A program made the translations under genes and the position numbers. The notes beneath the pieces were generated by a model. The model was not told the origin of the DNA. It saw only the letters and a list, made by a program, of their open reading frames with translations, and ran no database searches. A stretch of 9,582 bases of DNA, from the NCBI GenBank assembly GCA_044370375.1, contig JBILVQ010000119.1:1-9582 (forward strand). The letters run 5' to 3'. Positions 1 through 7,472 of the stretch are shown here, one piece after another (position 1 is the stretch's first letter; every line of letters begins with the position of its first letter). Source of the stretch: JBILVQ01 sp044370375. GTDB lineage: Bacteria; Bacteroidota; Bacteroidia; UBA4408.

Positions 1-1183
1 TGCAATCAGGAAAATTAGGCATGTGACCTAGATAAACAGTTGTAAATCCGGTAGGATTCAAATATGTCTCCATATAGGAAATATTACAATCTGGATAAGG
101 CAAATCAGGATGTTCAATTTTATCAAGAAAGCCTGGACCTCCAGTCAGGCTATGAAGGGTAATGAAAAACACTTTTCCATCTGGACCCAATTGAACAGGA
201 CCATTCCCATTGAATGCAATAGAGTCCTCAAAAAATGAATAAGTAGAATTTTCTATAGCAGTTGAATCCAATAATGACAAATCGTAACGAACCAACTCTA
301 CAGTATATCCCCAGGTAACAAACAACGTTTTGCTCGTTTTTGAGAAAGTACAGGAAAAGGGCGCTTTTATTGGCCCCGTTGAATCTGGAGGAAAGTACTG
401 AGAATAAATTTTATCAAACACCTGCCCTGTTTCATTGTTAAACCTTAAAAGTTCAATATAGTAGCCTCTTAATAGTTGTGTAATGATTAATTTTCCATCT
501 GGAGATATCTTTAGGTCTCCCCTTGAAACAGGATTAATTAGCGTATCAGTGGTATCCTGATATACCACACCAACATTTGAAATTACCGGAATGGTATCCA
601 ATCCATTTGGAGTTAGCCTCCATGAATAAAAGGCATCTGTGTTCCATTCATGTGTTACAATCCACCAATCCACCCCATTGCAATGTCTGGTGGCGGTCAA
701 TTTCTCTTTTACTGGAGCCAATAAAAGATTTCTTTTGGTAATGACATCACCGGCCCCACCATTTAATGTTTTATCAATGACCGAATAGGTAAGACCTCCC
801 ATTCCGCCTGGAACATAATAAGACCTCTGACTATCTACAGTAAATAAATATGTTAAATTTGGATTCCCTGGATGAGGAATAAATAAAGCTCCTTGGTGAG
901 ATTGATTTGAACCACCTAATGAATCTCCATTAGGCATTTCTACTAAATTCGTGTCTTTCACAGCATAGCCGTTAGAATAATACATTAATGTTCCGGAACT
1001 ATCGCAAATTACAGCATTAGCCTCCAATACACCAGAGGAAAACCAAGCAGGTGAAAAAATCATGGTATCGTTATTAAAGTTGAGCTTCAAACCATTATCC
1101 CACATCCAAACATTTCCAAATTGGGCGTTTGCAGCGGATAATCCCCAAAAAACGAAAATAAAACACAATATTCTTCTTTTCAT
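1..1183 (-). CDS. Secreted beta-propeller protein of the T9SS / gliding-motility-associated family, C-terminus cut by window edge
   Basis: The frame opens at an ATG (1181-1183) and runs without a stop to the left edge, giving 394 residues of an unfinished protein. Residues 1-20 form a signal peptide (MKRR, then a hydrophobic core, cleavage likely ANA|Q), so it is exported. The rest matches a propeller-like domain common in Bacteroidota surface proteins. Visible motifs are DSSGTLMYYSNG (61-72), MPNG (83-86), FIPHPGNPN (101-109), LTYSVIDKTLNGGAGDV (131-147), EKLTATRHCNG (160-170), ISPDGK (226-231) and QLGPDGKVFF (331-340). It ends near HMPNF (387-391), matching the usual GLPNF end of the domain. 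Known family members then carry PKD-like modules and a T9SS type A or B sorting domain; here that part is off-window, so the sorting type is inferred. It lies 69 bp downstream of the 692-residue gene, behind a perfect hairpin. Its ligand or enzymatic role, if any, is unknown. Confidence 0.85.
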   Translation of the reverse strand, partial: MKRRILCFIFVFWGLSAANAQFGNVWMWDNGLKLNFNNDTMIFSPAWFSSGVLEANAVICDSSGTLMYYSNGYAVKDTNLVEMPNGDSLGGSNQSHQGALFIPHPGNPNLTYLFTVDSQRSYYVPGGMGGLTYSVIDKTLNGGAGDVITKRNLLLAPVKEKLTATRHCNGVDWWIVTHEWNTDAFYSWRLTPNGLDTIPVISNVGVVYQDTTDTLINPVSRGDLKISPDGKLIITQLLRGYYIELLRFNNETGQVFDKIYSQYFPPDSTGPIKAPFSCTFSKTSKTLFVTWGYTVELVRYDLSLLDSTAIENSTYSFFEDSIAFNGNGPVQLGPDGKVFFITLHSLTGGPGFLDKIEHPDLPYPDCNISYMETYLNPTGFTTVYLGHMPNFPDC

Positions 1184-1198
1184 AACAAATTCTTTTTT

Positions 1199-1241
1199 AT
1201 AAACCAATACAAGGGGTTTATCATTCCTTGTATTGGTTTAT
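1199..1241 (-). terminator. Perfect 16-bp inverted repeat with 11-nt loop between two co-directional genes; possible terminator or leader hairpin
   Basis: Positions 1199-1214 and 1226-1241 are exact reverse complements, with an 11-base loop at 1215-1225. The hairpin starts 12 bases after the stop codon of the 692-residue gene and ends 15 bases before the ATG of the propeller gene. On the transcribed (minus) strand it is followed by a run of A rather than T, so it lacks the U-tract of a classic intrinsic terminator. It could be a weak terminator, an mRNA 3'-end stabiliser, or a structured leader of the next gene. The structure is certain; its role is not. Confidence 0.5.
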
Positions 1242-1252
1242 GTTAAACAAAA

Positions 1253-3331
1253 TTACTTTACAACTTTGATGGTTTCAGTTTGATTTATTCTCGCAAAATA
1301 AATTCCTTGTGGTAAGTTTGGAATGGACATTTCAATTTTACCATTAAACGATTGACCAATTTCGCTTGCTATTAGCGAGCCATTTGCATTGAGCAGATTC
1401 ACCTCTACTTGACCTGTTAATACCGTTCCTGATTGCAGAAATAGTGTTTCTGAATTAATTAATGCATATGCAGTTCTTCCATTTGGTTCAATAGTTTCAA
1501 CTGCATATTTGCTTTTTATAATCAAATAAAACCTTTCCTTATTCTCACCATCTTTTCCATTAAATTGATAAGAAAATGACTCTGAAACAGGAATTAAGAC
1601 ATTCTTTTCTTTATCTTGAAAATAGACAATAAAATTAGCCTCATCGATATCTCCATTCTCCCAAACAAAATTATACACTCCTCCTTCAGCCAAATCCAGC
1701 CCAAGTGGAATAATAGATTGTGTGGTTGGTGACTTAACCCTATCTAACATTAACTTTTCTGAACCTGCCATGGCATAAAAATTATTTCCAGGGTTTATCA
1801 TTTTTCCAGCGTCCTTACCAAATTCAAATTCGTCCTTGAAATTTTCGTCCCATGCCAGCGTTAAATAGTCCTGGTTGTGGCTACCTTCTAATTTAAGGAA
1901 AACTGTATTCTCCGGCTTTTTATTTCTTCTAAAATCTACCGTATTGCTCTCTGCTCTATGGGCATTCTCAAAGGTAAGCGTCATGTTATGGTCTACCTGA
2001 ACTTGAAATCCTTGGCCTATTGCCAAAACTCCAGTTCCATTTAGTTGGTCGGGGTTGGTTGGGCTATAACTACCATCAGCATCAAAAATATAGAAAAAAC
2101 CGTCCAAAGGATCACTGGAATTATTACCGTACCATATCCAGATAATTGGACTTAAATAATCTGTAACACCAGAGCTTTGATCTGCATAATACTCAGCCCA
2201 ATCTAGTGGGGATGGGTAAGGATTACCGATTAAGTTGATTCCATCAAGGGTTGGCTGTGAATTACCTGTATAGGTAAGGGTAGGAGTAGTAATATTTCCG
2301 TTATTAACCCAACCAACCCAATCAATGTAGCCTGTTGTAATATCAGCTTCAAATTTTGCGCATATTCCCTCCCCGGGTTGTATTTGGTAGGAGGTGGAGA
2401 TTCCCTCCCAACCCCACATTCTTAGGTTATTAGTGGTTCCATATTCAGTTTCATCATAATGCATAAAATCAGGAATTGGAGAACCCGGATATGCATAGCT
2501 AGAATTATGTGAAAAATCATTGGTGTTGTCAGAATACTGGTCGGTTAGCGTATATAAATCTGAATCATCAATGGTTACAGGACTGCATAGAAAATGATAA
2601 CACTTATAGCCCTGTTCTATAGATTGCTGAACAGTTACTTCACCCAGTACCAAACTATTGACCGAAGATACTCCTTTAATGTAGGCTGTATTGAACCCGG
2701 AATTGTAATTAGCAGCTAAGGTCAAATATCCATTTGACTCGAATTTACCAATTGTTGGAACCAACCTTACCCTGATGGTTGTTCTGTCTCTTAATGTTAC
2801 AAATGGATTCAATGCAGTCTTACTCATTATAACCTCGTTGAAAGTAGTGCGACCAAAAACCTGTTGCTGATACTCATCATCATCATCAAACTGAATAATT
2901 CCCTGATTATCCAAAATTTCTTCAACTCCGGTTTGATTATCAAAATCGCCTCGAACGTTTAATCGGGAACCAGCTGCCGCAAATTCCAAATGTCCGCCAT
3001 CCACGAAAGTAATGTCATGACAGGAGTAAGTGGTTCCTGTAATAATTGGGTAGTCTGATGATGGATTTGCAGGATCTCCAATAATGACATTATCAGTTGC
3101 GCCAGGGTAACCGGACATTTGGTCCCAATTATCTGGGTCAGTCCATAAACCGGCAACCCCAAGCCCCCACCAAGTATAGGTGGTTTGGGATTTGGAGTCT
3201 TTAGGACAAAAACAAATAAATCCCATTAATAAACAACATACTAACTTTACTCTCTTGTAAAATTTGTTCGCTGTTCGCTGTTCGCTGTTCGCTATTGCGG
3301 GCGCGTAGCCCGTCATTTCATTGTTTTCCAT
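1253..3331 (-). CDS. Secreted adhesin-like protein with probable T9SS C-terminal sorting domain (692 aa)
   Basis: This is a complete gene; an in-frame TAA 27 bases upstream of the ATG and the lack of any other start before the hydrophobic core support the start. Residues 1-29 form an unusually long polar N-terminus that includes SEQRTAN, encoded by a heptanucleotide repeat. It precedes a signal-peptide core at about 30-42 (LVCCLLMGFICFC), with cleavage probably after SKSQ (46-49). The mature N-terminus (YTWWGLGVAGLWTDPDNWD, 52-70, then YPGATDNVIIG) is typical of Bacteroidota surface proteins with a beta-strand-rich repeat fold. INLIGNPYPSPLDW in the second half is a motif I associate with T9SS cargo. 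The last ~80 residues look like a sorting domain (LPQGIYFARI near the end, terminal KVVK), but the usual YPNP motif at its start is missing. Export and cell-surface attachment are inferred; no catalytic motif is seen. A short acidic run (FDDDDEYQ, 148-155) might bind cations. Confidence 0.82.
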   Translation of the reverse strand: MENNEMTGYAPAIANSEQRTANKFYKRVKLVCCLLMGFICFCPKDSKSQTTYTWWGLGVAGLWTDPDNWDQMSGYPGATDNVIIGDPANPSSDYPIITGTTYSCHDITFVDGGHLEFAAAGSRLNVRGDFDNQTGVEEILDNQGIIQFDDDDEYQQQVFGRTTFNEVIMSKTALNPFVTLRDRTTIRVRLVPTIGKFESNGYLTLAANYNSGFNTAYIKGVSSVNSLVLGEVTVQQSIEQGYKCYHFLCSPVTIDDSDLYTLTDQYSDNTNDFSHNSSYAYPGSPIPDFMHYDETEYGTTNNLRMWGWEGISTSYQIQPGEGICAKFEADITTGYIDWVGWVNNGNITTPTLTYTGNSQPTLDGINLIGNPYPSPLDWAEYYADQSSGVTDYLSPIIWIWYGNNSSDPLDGFFYIFDADGSYSPTNPDQLNGTGVLAIGQGFQVQVDHNMTLTFENAHRAESNTVDFRRNKKPENTVFLKLEGSHNQDYLTLAWDENFKDEFEFGKDAGKMINPGNNFYAMAGSEKLMLDRVKSPTTQSIIPLGLDLAEGGVYNFVWENGDIDEANFIVYFQDKEKNVLIPVSESFSYQFNGKDGENKERFYLIIKSKYAVETIEPNGRTAYALINSETLFLQSGTVLTGQVEVNLLNANGSLIASEIGQSFNGKIEMSIPNLPQGIYFARINQTETIKVVK
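3265..3292 (-). repeat. Four exact tandem copies of a heptanucleotide inside the 5' coding end of the 692-aa gene, next to a GC-rich hairpin
   Basis: On the minus strand the unit GCGAACA occurs four times without mismatch. Just 5' to it in the coding direction is a 5-bp GC stem with a 5-base loop (CGGGC 3298-3302, GCCCG 3308-3312). Because seven is not a multiple of three, the array reads as the same heptapeptide (ANSEQRT) in all three frames, but a gain or loss of one unit shifts everything downstream out of frame. It lies between the only plausible start codons and the signal peptide. It is much more GC-rich than its surroundings, which suggests an inserted dispersed repeat. Confidence 0.9.
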
Positions 3332-3416
3332 TGTTTTGAATTTAAGTGAAACAAAAACAATTTAAACCAACCTAATTCAATTTTCCCTTACAATTTGTCA
3401 TGGCGGTTAATGAACA

Positions 3417-3429
3417 TTGTAAATTACAA
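3417..3429. promoter_or_regulatory. Small palindrome in the leader of the 692-aa gene
   Basis: TTGTAA and TTACAA are separated by one base, about 86 bp upstream of the ATG, in the 253-bp region between the 1083-aa and 692-aa genes. This gap must hold the 692-aa gene's promoter, since a strong terminator sits at its other end. I found no confident match to the Bacteroidota promoter (TTG, then TAnnTTTG at proper spacing); TAGTATTTG at 3430-3438 (minus) is one base too long. The palindrome may be an operator or may be chance in AT-rich DNA. Confidence 0.2.
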
Positions 3430-3530
3430 ATACTACTCCAAAATCAAACTAAATAAATCTAAATATTAGGTAAAGGTAAAAAATTCTTCCACTAAAAAAA
3501 CATTTGGCAAAAAAAAGCGCACTTTTGGGC

Positions 3531-3561
3531 AAAAAAAAATGGCCAACATTTCTGTTGGCCA
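3531..3561 (-). terminator. Intrinsic terminator of the 1083-aa surface protein gene
   Basis: The stem GGCCAAC (3541-3547) pairs with GTTGGCC (3554-3560), extended by one T-A pair (3540/3561), with a 6-base loop. On the minus strand it is followed directly by nine T (complement of 3531-3539). It starts 23 bases after the TAA of the 1083-aa gene. A second T8 run (complement of 3509-3516), preceded by a weak 5-bp AAAAG/CTTTT hairpin, lies just beyond and may act as a backup. Confidence 0.93.
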
Positions 3562-3584
3562 CCTTCATTGGCTTGGGTTCAATT

Positions 3585-6500
3585 TTAATCAACCATCAAT
3601 TTCATGGTAGCCAATTTGCCATCGGCATTTATTCTAACAAAATAAATGCCCGTTGAAACTCCTTCTAAGTTGATTTCCTTTTGGTAAACATGCCCTAAAT
3701 TGTTTTCTGTAACGGAAAAAATTTCTTTGCCTTGTAAATCCATTACCGAAATCAAAATTTGTTTCAACCCTGTTTCTTCTATTATAAGGGTAAATTGTCC
3801 GTTGTTAGGATTAGGATAAAGCGAAACCAAACTCGCTAATCCCAACTCTTCCAATCCTGTGCAATCCGTAACGGTTAAACTTTGGGTGGCAGAAGAACTA
3901 CAGGCATTTGCATCCGTAAAAGAATAGGTAATTACATGGTTTCCTAAACCGGCCACAGTAGGACTAAAATCAGGACTGCTGCTGATACCTGCTCCAGAAT
4001 AGGTTCCTCCGGCGGGGCTACCACCACTTAATACATAAGATGCAGTTTGCAAACAGAAAGGATTGGCAAAAGCCGCCAATGCAACCGTTGGTAACGGATT
4101 AACAGTAAGTACAGTCGTTACTGTACTATCACATCCTGCAGATGACACCAACAGGTCGGTGTAGGTTCCTGAGCTTGTATAAGTACTTGTTCCAACCGTA
4201 AACACCTCACCTGCACAAATGGAAGGTGATTGCGTAAAGGTAACAGCACTGTTAACCGTTAAATTGGTAGTAACCAAACTGTCGCATCCGGCAGAACTAC
4301 TTAGCAAATCAACATATACACCCGTAGAATCATAAACATTGCTTCCCACAACCAATGAATCACCGGCACAAATATTGACAAATTGGTTAACGTTTAAAAT
4401 GATGTTGACTGTTAAATTGGTCGTCACCAAACTGTCGCATCCACTCGCTGAAATCAATAGATCCGTATAGGTTCCTGTGGTATTATATACACTGGTTCCA
4501 ACCACAACAGAATCATTCGGACAAATGATAAGATTTTGTGTTGCAGTGATGGCTGCATTTACTGTAAGGTTAGTGGTTACTGTACTATCGCAACCATTCG
4601 CAGCTACAAACAAATCATTGTAAACCCCTGAAACAGAATAAGTGTTTGAACCAACCACAATGGAGTCGCCGGCACAGATGGAAATGTTCTGATTATTTTG
4701 AATTGTTGGACTAACCGACAAAGTTGTGGTCAGCACACTATCGCAGCCATTAGCAGCAATAAAAACATCGGTATAAACGCCACTCGTGTTGTAGGTATTA
4801 ACCCCAACCACGATGGAGTCGCCGGCACAAAGGAAAACCGATTGTGCAGCAGTTGCAGCAGGCAGAATGGTTAAGTTGCTCGTTACCGTGCTATCGCAAC
4901 CATTGGCTGCAGGCAATACATCCGTATAAATTCCGCTGGTGAAATAACTGTTTCCACCAACCGTTAAGGTATCACCACTGCAAAGGGTAAGGGTTTGTGA
5001 ACCTGAAGAGGGTTGTAACAAAGTAATGGTTGTGGTTACGGTACTATCGCAACCGAAAGATGATTGCAGCAAATCGGTAAAAACTCCATCGCTTGTGTAA
5101 ACATTGCTTCCTACCACAATACTATCTCCGGCACATAAATTAAGGTTTTGGCTTACATTCGAAATAGGATTTACGGTAACCGCCACTGTGCCTGTTCCTA
5201 TGCAACCAACATAATCTGTTATGGTTACTGTATAGGTGGTGGTTGAAGTAGGATTAGCAACAGGATTAGGGATATTAACGGCACTTAATCCGGTTGCAGG
5301 TGACCATGAATAAGCTGCAATGCCAGCCGGAGAAGGCAAAGAAATACTCCAATTTAACAAAGTTCCATCGTCAAAGAGGGCATTATCGGCAACGTTCAAA
5401 GACCAGGTACCGGTTGCTGGTCCGGTCAAATTGGCAAAGGCCTGTTCAGGAAGAAAGAATCCGGTAAAAGGAGCAACTCCGTTGGCGATGGGGGTTGAGG
5501 CAGTATCAGTAAAAACAGTTCCTGTATAATTCACACCAAGACCACCCACTTCGGTGGCTAATGTGGCTGTTGAGCCATCTGGTGCTGTAAGAATTAGTGT
5601 GAGGTCTCCTACGTAACTATGATCAATGTTAACAGTACAAGCAATAAGTGAATTGGCGGTAACCGCTGAATTAACAGCGATTGGAGAAGTAACTCCATTG
5701 GCAACAGCATCTGGAATGGGATAGGCATTGTTATTGGAATAATCAATCGGAGCAGCGACCGAAGCAGGTTCAACCAATAAATTCACTGATCCACCTTCGC
5801 AATAGGCAGCACTTGCAGGTGTTAAAACCGCAACAGGATTATCAAACTTTTCGAAATTGACCACCAAGGTATCGTCTCCCGTTGCTGCATCACCTACAAC
5901 GCTGGTGCTTGCAGTGAGCACATAGTTGCCTGTTGCCGACATATCGTAACTTGCACTAAGGGTTATGGCTTGGGAAGTTCCTTGCATAAACATTCCTGTA
6001 TTTAAAATCACAGGAGCAAAGGCAACCGGATTGGGACCAGCCATACTTGCGTTAATGGTAAGCGGATTCGTACTTAAATCCAAATCAACATTGCCGGTAT
6101 TTTCAACGCTTATCTCAACCACTTCAGAAGAAGTATAACAGGCAGGACTTACTGGTGTATTGACCACAGCAACACGCATGTTGTAGCCCGATGGAATATA
6201 GCTAAGAGCAATATCATCTACCGCAGGATTTGCAATGGGAGTAATTCCATCCGATTGAACAGAAAACACCAACCGTACTGTGGTACCGGCAAGTGCTGTT
6301 AAATCAAAGGGACCCATCAGTGTAAATGCGGGGTAAGGAGTTGCGGTGTTTGAAAATAAAACATTATAGCCGGCCCCGGGGATGATGTCTTGTTGTGGAG
6401 TATTGGAGGGATCGGTGGTGCTCATGAAAAAGAAATCGTAGGTATCATCGATGTTGGGTTGACGATAATAAAACGACAATTGAACATTGGTAGCACCGGC

Positions 6501-6836
6501 AGGAATTACTACATCACGATAAAAATGATTCACGCGCTCTAAGTTAATTCCGTTGTAATTGGTTGCTGTTCCGGTATAGGCGGCATTAGTCCCCGATGCT
6601 GAACCTGCAAGGGTACCAATTCTCCAAATCCGGTTATCGCCACCTTGAACAGTGGTCCATCCGTTATCGGTAAAGGTGGTTAAGGCATTTTCAAAGTCGC
6701 CATCACCGGGTGGCAATAAATCAATTTGTGCCTTTGATTGAAAGGAAAAAAGCACTAATAAAATGCCGAAAAAGAAGCCTGGTTGTTTTAATCCTTTTAA
6801 TTGAAAACGAACCATTGAAAAGTAATTGTGTTTCAT
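3585..6836 (-). CDS. Large T9SS-secreted surface protein with P-domain, seven 51-residue repeats and type A sorting domain (1083 aa)
   Basis: This is a complete gene. The start used gives a signal peptide of about 36 residues (core FFFGILLVLF at 21-30, cleavage likely SKAQ|ID); Met8 is a possible alternative start. Domains in order: a jelly-roll-like module at about 38-213 (DGDFENALTTF, then PAVDDIALSY); a CARDB-like beta module at about 218-330 (VVEISVENTGNVDL); a P/Homo B-type domain at about 363-502 (VNIDHSYVGDLTLILTAPDG, then GTWSLNVADNALFDDGTL and LNWSISL); a PKD-like module at about 508-556 (YSWSPATGL, TYTVTITD); seven repeats at 560-916; a glycine-rich Ig-like module at about 917-990; and a type A CTD at about 997-1083 (LYPNPNNGQFTL, then STGIYFVRI and terminal MVD). 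P-domains in this class usually accompany proteases or adhesins, but no protease domain is present. The likely role is a cell-surface or released adhesin-like protein. A 119-bp gap separates it from the upstream Gre-like gene; no confident promoter was found there. Confidence 0.92.
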   Translation of the reverse strand: MKHNYFSMVRFQLKGLKQPGFFFGILLVLFSFQSKAQIDLLPPGDGDFENALTTFTDNGWTTVQGGDNRIWRIGTLAGSASGTNAAYTGTATNYNGINLERVNHFYRDVVIPAGATNVQLSFYYRQPNIDDTYDFFFMSTTDPSNTPQQDIIPGAGYNVLFSNTATPYPAFTLMGPFDLTALAGTTVRLVFSVQSDGITPIANPAVDDIALSYIPSGYNMRVAVVNTPVSPACYTSSEVVEISVENTGNVDLDLSTNPLTINASMAGPNPVAFAPVILNTGMFMQGTSQAITLSASYDMSATGNYVLTASTSVVGDAATGDDTLVVNFEKFDNPVAVLTPASAAYCEGGSVNLLVEPASVAAPIDYSNNNAYPIPDAVANGVTSPIAVNSAVTANSLIACTVNIDHSYVGDLTLILTAPDGSTATLATEVGGLGVNYTGTVFTDTASTPIANGVAPFTGFFLPEQAFANLTGPATGTWSLNVADNALFDDGTLLNWSISLPSPAGIAAYSWSPATGLSAVNIPNPVANPTSTTTYTVTITDYVGCIGTGTVAVTVNPISNVSQNLNLCAGDSIVVGSNVYTSDGVFTDLLQSSFGCDSTVTTTITLLQPSSGSQTLTLCSGDTLTVGGNSYFTSGIYTDVLPAANGCDSTVTSNLTILPAATAAQSVFLCAGDSIVVGVNTYNTSGVYTDVFIAANGCDSVLTTTLSVSPTIQNNQNISICAGDSIVVGSNTYSVSGVYNDLFVAANGCDSTVTTNLTVNAAITATQNLIICPNDSVVVGTSVYNTTGTYTDLLISASGCDSLVTTNLTVNIILNVNQFVNICAGDSLVVGSNVYDSTGVYVDLLSSSAGCDSLVTTNLTVNSAVTFTQSPSICAGEVFTVGTSTYTSSGTYTDLLVSSAGCDSTVTTVLTVNPLPTVALAAFANPFCLQTASYVLSGGSPAGGTYSGAGISSSPDFSPTVAGLGNHVITYSFTDANACSSSATQSLTVTDCTGLEELGLASLVSLYPNPNNGQFTLIIEETGLKQILISVMDLQGKEIFSVTENNLGHVYQKEINLEGVSTGIYFVRINADGKLATMKLMVD
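4089..5159 (-). repeat. Seven in-frame 153-bp (51-residue) repeats within the 1083-aa gene
   Basis: Each unit has C-A-G-D-S near its start, then VVGSN-x-Y, G-x-Y-x-D-L, and G-C-D-S with V-T-T and L-T-V near its end. The first cysteines fall at residues 568, 619, 670, 721, 772, 823 and 874, and the second at 596, 647, 698, 749, 800, 851 and 902, so the period is exactly 51 with no indel. The units are clearly diverged (CSGD in unit 2, CPND in unit 5, CAGE in unit 7). Modules of this CDS-type are common in Bacteroidota secreted proteins; they probably form a stalk of beta-sandwich units. Confidence 0.93.
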
Positions 6837-6955
6837 GGGTATTGATTATAAAACGAAGCAACGAAGATATTCAAATAATAAAAAGATTCATAATTTGACC
6901 TCATGGTTTTCCCTATGATTCAACAAAACTGAAATTTCGAATCGCAAAAAGTAAA

Positions 6956-7408
6956 TTACATTATATCTTCAATAAACACTTCCGCGTTACCAAATCGAAA
7001 GGATTCCCCCTTCTTTTTTCCCATCATTAACTTCCCAATTGGTGAGGAATCTGATACTAAAATAACTTTAACACCATTGATTTCTTGAATACCCAGACCA
7101 GGGCCAACAAAAAAATAATGCTCACCCGCCTTTATCAAAGCACCCTTCGCAACCGTGGTATAGGACCGGTTGGTTACAAGGTTATTTATTAAATGTTCTT
7201 CATCCAAAAGCGATGTTAGCACCTTGCTGTTTTTTTCTACTTCCAAATGCAACATGGCAATGCCTGTTTCGTGCTTATCGCCTGCAGAGCTTTTGCCTTC
7301 ATTCTTAATGGCTTCCGAAAGTTCTTCGAGCATGTATTTTACACGGTTAATTTTTTCCAGCATTAACGCTGCGGAAAAATGAAGAACTTTTTCTTTGGTA
7401 ATAGACAT
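6956..7408 (-). CDS. Small GreA/GreB-like protein (150 aa), probable RNA polymerase-binding factor
   Basis: This cytoplasmic protein has no signal peptide or membrane segment. Residues about 1-75 look like an alpha-helical hairpin (LEKINRVKYMLEELSEAIKN, then HLEVEKNSKVLTSLLDEE), with SSAGDKHETG (40-49) at its tip. Residues about 80-150 form a small beta domain containing SPIGKLMMGKKKGESF (122-137), which resembles the C-terminal domain of GreA/GreB. In GreA the coiled-coil tip carries an Asp and a Glu three residues apart (D41 and E44 in E. coli) that serve transcript cleavage; D44 and E47 here have the same spacing. Close relatives in Bacteroidota are often labelled 3-oxoacyl-ACP synthase in databases, which their size and motifs do not support. 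The start is unusual because the upstream gene's terminator ends three bases before it, but the N-terminal helix fits the family from Met1. It is the only non-secreted product here and has no evident link to its neighbours. Binding to RNA polymerase is inferred. Confidence 0.82.
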   Translation of the reverse strand: MSITKEKVLHFSAALMLEKINRVKYMLEELSEAIKNEGKSSAGDKHETGIAMLHLEVEKNSKVLTSLLDEEHLINNLVTNRSYTTVAKGALIKAGEHYFFVGPGLGIQEINGVKVILVSDSSPIGKLMMGKKKGESFRFGNAEVFIEDIM

Positions 7409-7411
7409 GGT

Positions 7412-7448
7412 AAAAAAAAATCAGCCTCACTTTTTAGAGTGAGGCTGA
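7412..7448 (-). terminator. Strong intrinsic terminator after the 701-aa+ surface protein gene, abutting the next start codon
   Basis: A perfect 11-bp stem (7421-7431 with 7438-7448) and a 6-base loop are followed on the minus strand by nine T (complement of 7412-7420). The stem starts 24 bases after the TAA of the surface protein gene. Only ACC separates the T-run from the ATG of the Gre-like gene, leaving no room for a promoter between them. The Gre-like gene must depend on read-through, on a promoter overlapping the terminator, or on one inside the upstream gene. Confidence 0.93.
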
Positions 7449-7472
7449 CAAGAGGGTAAACTATTCAAAGAA

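Noticed and set aside
363..502. Protease function for the 1083-aa protein, based on its P-domain (base positions here stand in for residues 363-502, about 5331-5750)
   Set aside because: No subtilisin-like or other catalytic domain is present; the P-domain occurs among adhesin-like modules only.
3430..3438. TAGTATTTG (minus strand) as the -7 box of the 692-aa gene
   Set aside because: It is one base longer than TAnnTTTG and no TTG lies at the expected upstream spacing.
4089..5159. CRISPR-like periodic repeats
   Set aside because: The 153-bp period, diverged units and an unbroken reading frame show protein repeats, not identical short repeats with unique spacers.
5320..5529. 69-codon open frame on the plus strand
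   Set aside because: It is antisense to the P-domain of the 1083-aa gene, with no supporting motif.
6837..6955. Terminator or promoter between the Gre-like gene and the 1083-aa gene
   Set aside because: No strong hairpin with a T-run and no well-spaced TTG / TAnnTTTG pair was found. The two genes could be co-transcribed, but this is not shown.
6956..7408. 3-oxoacyl-ACP synthase
   Set aside because: At 150 residues it is far too short, lacks the condensing-enzyme active-site pattern, and has Gre-like motifs instead.
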